Positions 14,567 through 15,571 of a DNA stretch of 15,571 bases are shown piece by piece. A program made the position numbers and the translations under genes. Below the pieces are notes generated by a model, which ran no database searches, had not been told where the DNA came from, and saw only the letters and a list, made by a program, of their open reading frames with translations. The stretch's first letter is position 1. Every line of letters begins with the position of its first letter. Origin of the DNA: Candidatus Pelethomonas intestinigallinarum (GTDB lineage Bacteria > Bacillota > Clostridia > Oscillospirales > Oscillospiraceae); the NCBI GenBank assembly GCA_018712665.1, contig DVGP01000105.1, forward strand, positions 1-15,571, read 5' to 3'.

Positions 14567-15109
14567 ATGAAAGCAACTGGGATCGTGCGGCGCATCGACG
14601 ACCTGGGCCGGGTGGTCATCCCCAAGGAGATCCGCCGCACCATGCGCATCCGGGAGGGCGACCCCCTGGAGATTTACACCAGCCGGGACGGCGAGGTGAT
14701 CTTCAAAAAGTATTCCCTGATGGGCGGATTGGATGAGTTCGCCGCTCAATTTTGCGAAACACTGTCCAAGAGCTGCGGCGCCATCACCGCCGTCACCGAC
14801 CGGGATGCCATCATCGCCGTGGCCGGCGGCGGCAAGCGGGAACTGATGGGCAAGCGCATCAGCCCCCAGCTGGAGCAGATCATGGAGGACCGAAAGATCT
14901 ACCAGCACGCCGCCGGGGAGAGGCAGGTGTTCGTCACAGACTCCGGGGAGAAGTATACCGCCTCCGTGGCGGCCCCTATCATCTCCGAGGGGGATGTGCT
15001 GGGGCTGGTGCTCTTCGTGGAGGACGGGGAGCCCCTGGTCACCGGCGAAACGGAGTACAAGCTGGCCCAGACCATCGCCGCCTTTTTGGGCAAGCATATG
15101 GAGAGCTGA
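14567..15109 (+). CDS. spoVT: stage V sporulation protein T (AbrB-type regulator)
   Basis: A 180-residue SpoVT, almost the same length as the Bacillus subtilis protein. Residues 1-50 are the swapped-hairpin AbrB DNA-binding domain (MKATGIVRRIDDLGRVVIPKEIR, then MRIREGDPLEIY). Residues from about 55 form the GAF-like sensor domain (ITAVTDRDAIIAVAGGGKRELMGKRIS, SVAAPIISEGDVLGLVLF). It tunes late forespore gene expression under sigma-G. The ATG has a GGGAGGA site 7 nt upstream. It stands alone, ended by a strong terminator. It is the best marker in the window that the organism forms spores. Confidence 0.96.
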   Translation: MKATGIVRRIDDLGRVVIPKEIRRTMRIREGDPLEIYTSRDGEVIFKKYSLMGGLDEFAAQFCETLSKSCGAITAVTDRDAIIAVAGGGKRELMGKRISPQLEQIMEDRKIYQHAAGERQVFVTDSGEKYTASVAAPIISEGDVLGLVLFVEDGEPLVTGETEYKLAQTIAAFLGKHMES

Positions 15110-15131
15110 GTTTTCCAAAAAGCTCTCTCAA

Positions 15132-15177
15132 AGCTGCTGAAAATCTCCGTATCGGAGGTTTTCAGCAGCTCTCTTTT
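15132..15177 (+). terminator. terminator of spoVT
   Basis: An 18-bp stem with one G-U pair (15132-15149 with 15153-15170) and a 3-nt loop, followed by CTCTTTTGGG, lies 22 nt after the spoVT stop. Confidence 0.9.
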
Positions 15178-15370
15178 GGGCATGACTGTTTGACACTTCA
15201 TTTGGCAGCTCTTTTCCCTCGGGCTTACCTCATGCAGCCAAGGGGTAGGGCACAGCCGGTGCAGCGGATCTGAGCGGCGAGGTCAACCGGCGCTTGCGCT
15301 GAATTGCGAAAAACGGCACCACCACGGCGGCATGGAACTCCATGCGCCGCGGGCGCACCACGATAACAGG
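15178..15370. other. intergenic region between convergent genes, no gene seen
   Basis: About 190 nt between two converging terminators. I find no coding region or RNA gene. The only structure is a hairpin near 15326-15348 (GGCG-bulge-CATGGA with TCCATG-CGCC), of unknown meaning. Confidence 0.5.
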
Positions 15371-15412
15371 CAAAAGCCAGCCCCTCCCCCGAAATCGGGA
15401 GAGGGGCTGGCT
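15371..15412 (-). terminator. terminator of the sugar ABC permease gene
   Basis: An 18-bp stem with one mismatch (15375-15392 with 15395-15412) is followed on the minus strand by TTTTG. It begins 37 nt after the permease stop and suggests the permease is the last gene of its operon. Confidence 0.85.
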
Positions 15413-15448
15413 GTATGCATTGTTTTTGCTCTGCGGCAGAAAGAAGTC

Positions 15449-15571
15449 TTACTTCTTCTGGACGTACTTCAGGCAGTCCAGCATAACGGCCACCAGAATG
15501 ATGATGCCGGAGAACACGAACTGCAGGTTGGTGTCGATGCCCAGAACGGTCAGGGAGTAGGTCAGGGCGGT
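15449..15571 (-). CDS. sugar ABC transporter permease, C-terminal fragment
   Basis: The last 40 residues of a gene that runs off the right edge, with stop TAA at 15449-15451. The residues TVLGIDTNLQFVFSGIIILV and the following AVMLDCLKYVQKK form a final membrane helix with a basic tail. This is the usual ending of BPD_transp_2 permeases for ribose, galactose or multiple monosaccharides (RbsC/MglC type). The partner ATPase and binding-protein genes would lie beyond the window. Family assignment rests on a short segment. Confidence 0.7.
   Translation of the reverse strand, partial: TALTYSLTVLGIDTNLQFVFSGIIILVAVMLDCLKYVQKK

Noticed and set aside
14321..15118. 265-codon open frame on the minus strand opposite spoVT
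   Set aside because: It covers the DUF2461 terminator, the spoVT promoter and the whole spoVT gene on the other strand, and shows no recognisable domain.

Overview
The window looks like chromosome from a high-GC, spore-forming clostridium of the Oscillospiraceae type (the Flavonifractor/Pseudoflavonifractor/Lawsonibacter neighbourhood would fit). Reasons: strong Shine-Dalgarno sites and sigma-A-type promoters typical of Firmicutes, a spoVT sporulation regulator, and high GC. The genus is an inference from gene content and style. I see no rRNA, tRNA, CRISPR array, insertion sequence or phage gene.

Layout. 1-314 is a non-coding, hairpin-rich stretch. 315-3198 (minus) is a molybdenum-cofactor operon in the order moaA, moaC, MOSC-domain protein, MoeA-like molybdopterin-binding protein, with tightly coupled starts. 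It has a consensus promoter at 3274-3302. 3425-7227 (minus) is a tetrapyrrole operon in the order sirC-like precorrin-2 dehydrogenase, hemC, cobA-hemD fusion, hemB. It has a promoter at 7295-7323 and a terminator hairpin at 3360-3385. These genes take 5-aminolevulinate to uroporphyrinogen III, precorrin-2 and sirohydrochlorin, i.e. towards siroheme or corrinoid; hemA and hemL are not in the window. 7339-8808 (minus) is an XRE-type DNA-binding protein with a polytopic membrane region built from near-exact 61-residue tandem repeats. 9030-11663 (minus) is a type II (Ca2+-like) P-type ATPase, and 11800-13224 (minus) is an AGCS-family sodium:alanine/glycine symporter with a leader of roughly 190 nt.

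From 13519 rightward the strand switches. 13582-14259 (plus) is a DUF2461 protein of unknown function, whose promoter sits inside a perfect inverted repeat. 14567-15109 (plus) is spoVT, with a sigma-G-like promoter. Both plus genes end at clear terminators. The window closes with the C-terminal end of a sugar ABC-transporter permease on the minus strand (15449-15571), also followed by a terminator.

Most of the window is ordinary housekeeping. The least explained items are the repeat-built HTH membrane protein and its candidate operators, the cysteine-tailed MoeA-like protein, the hairpin cluster at the left end, and the symmetric element at the DUF2461 promoter. I do not see a clear previously undescribed multi-gene system.
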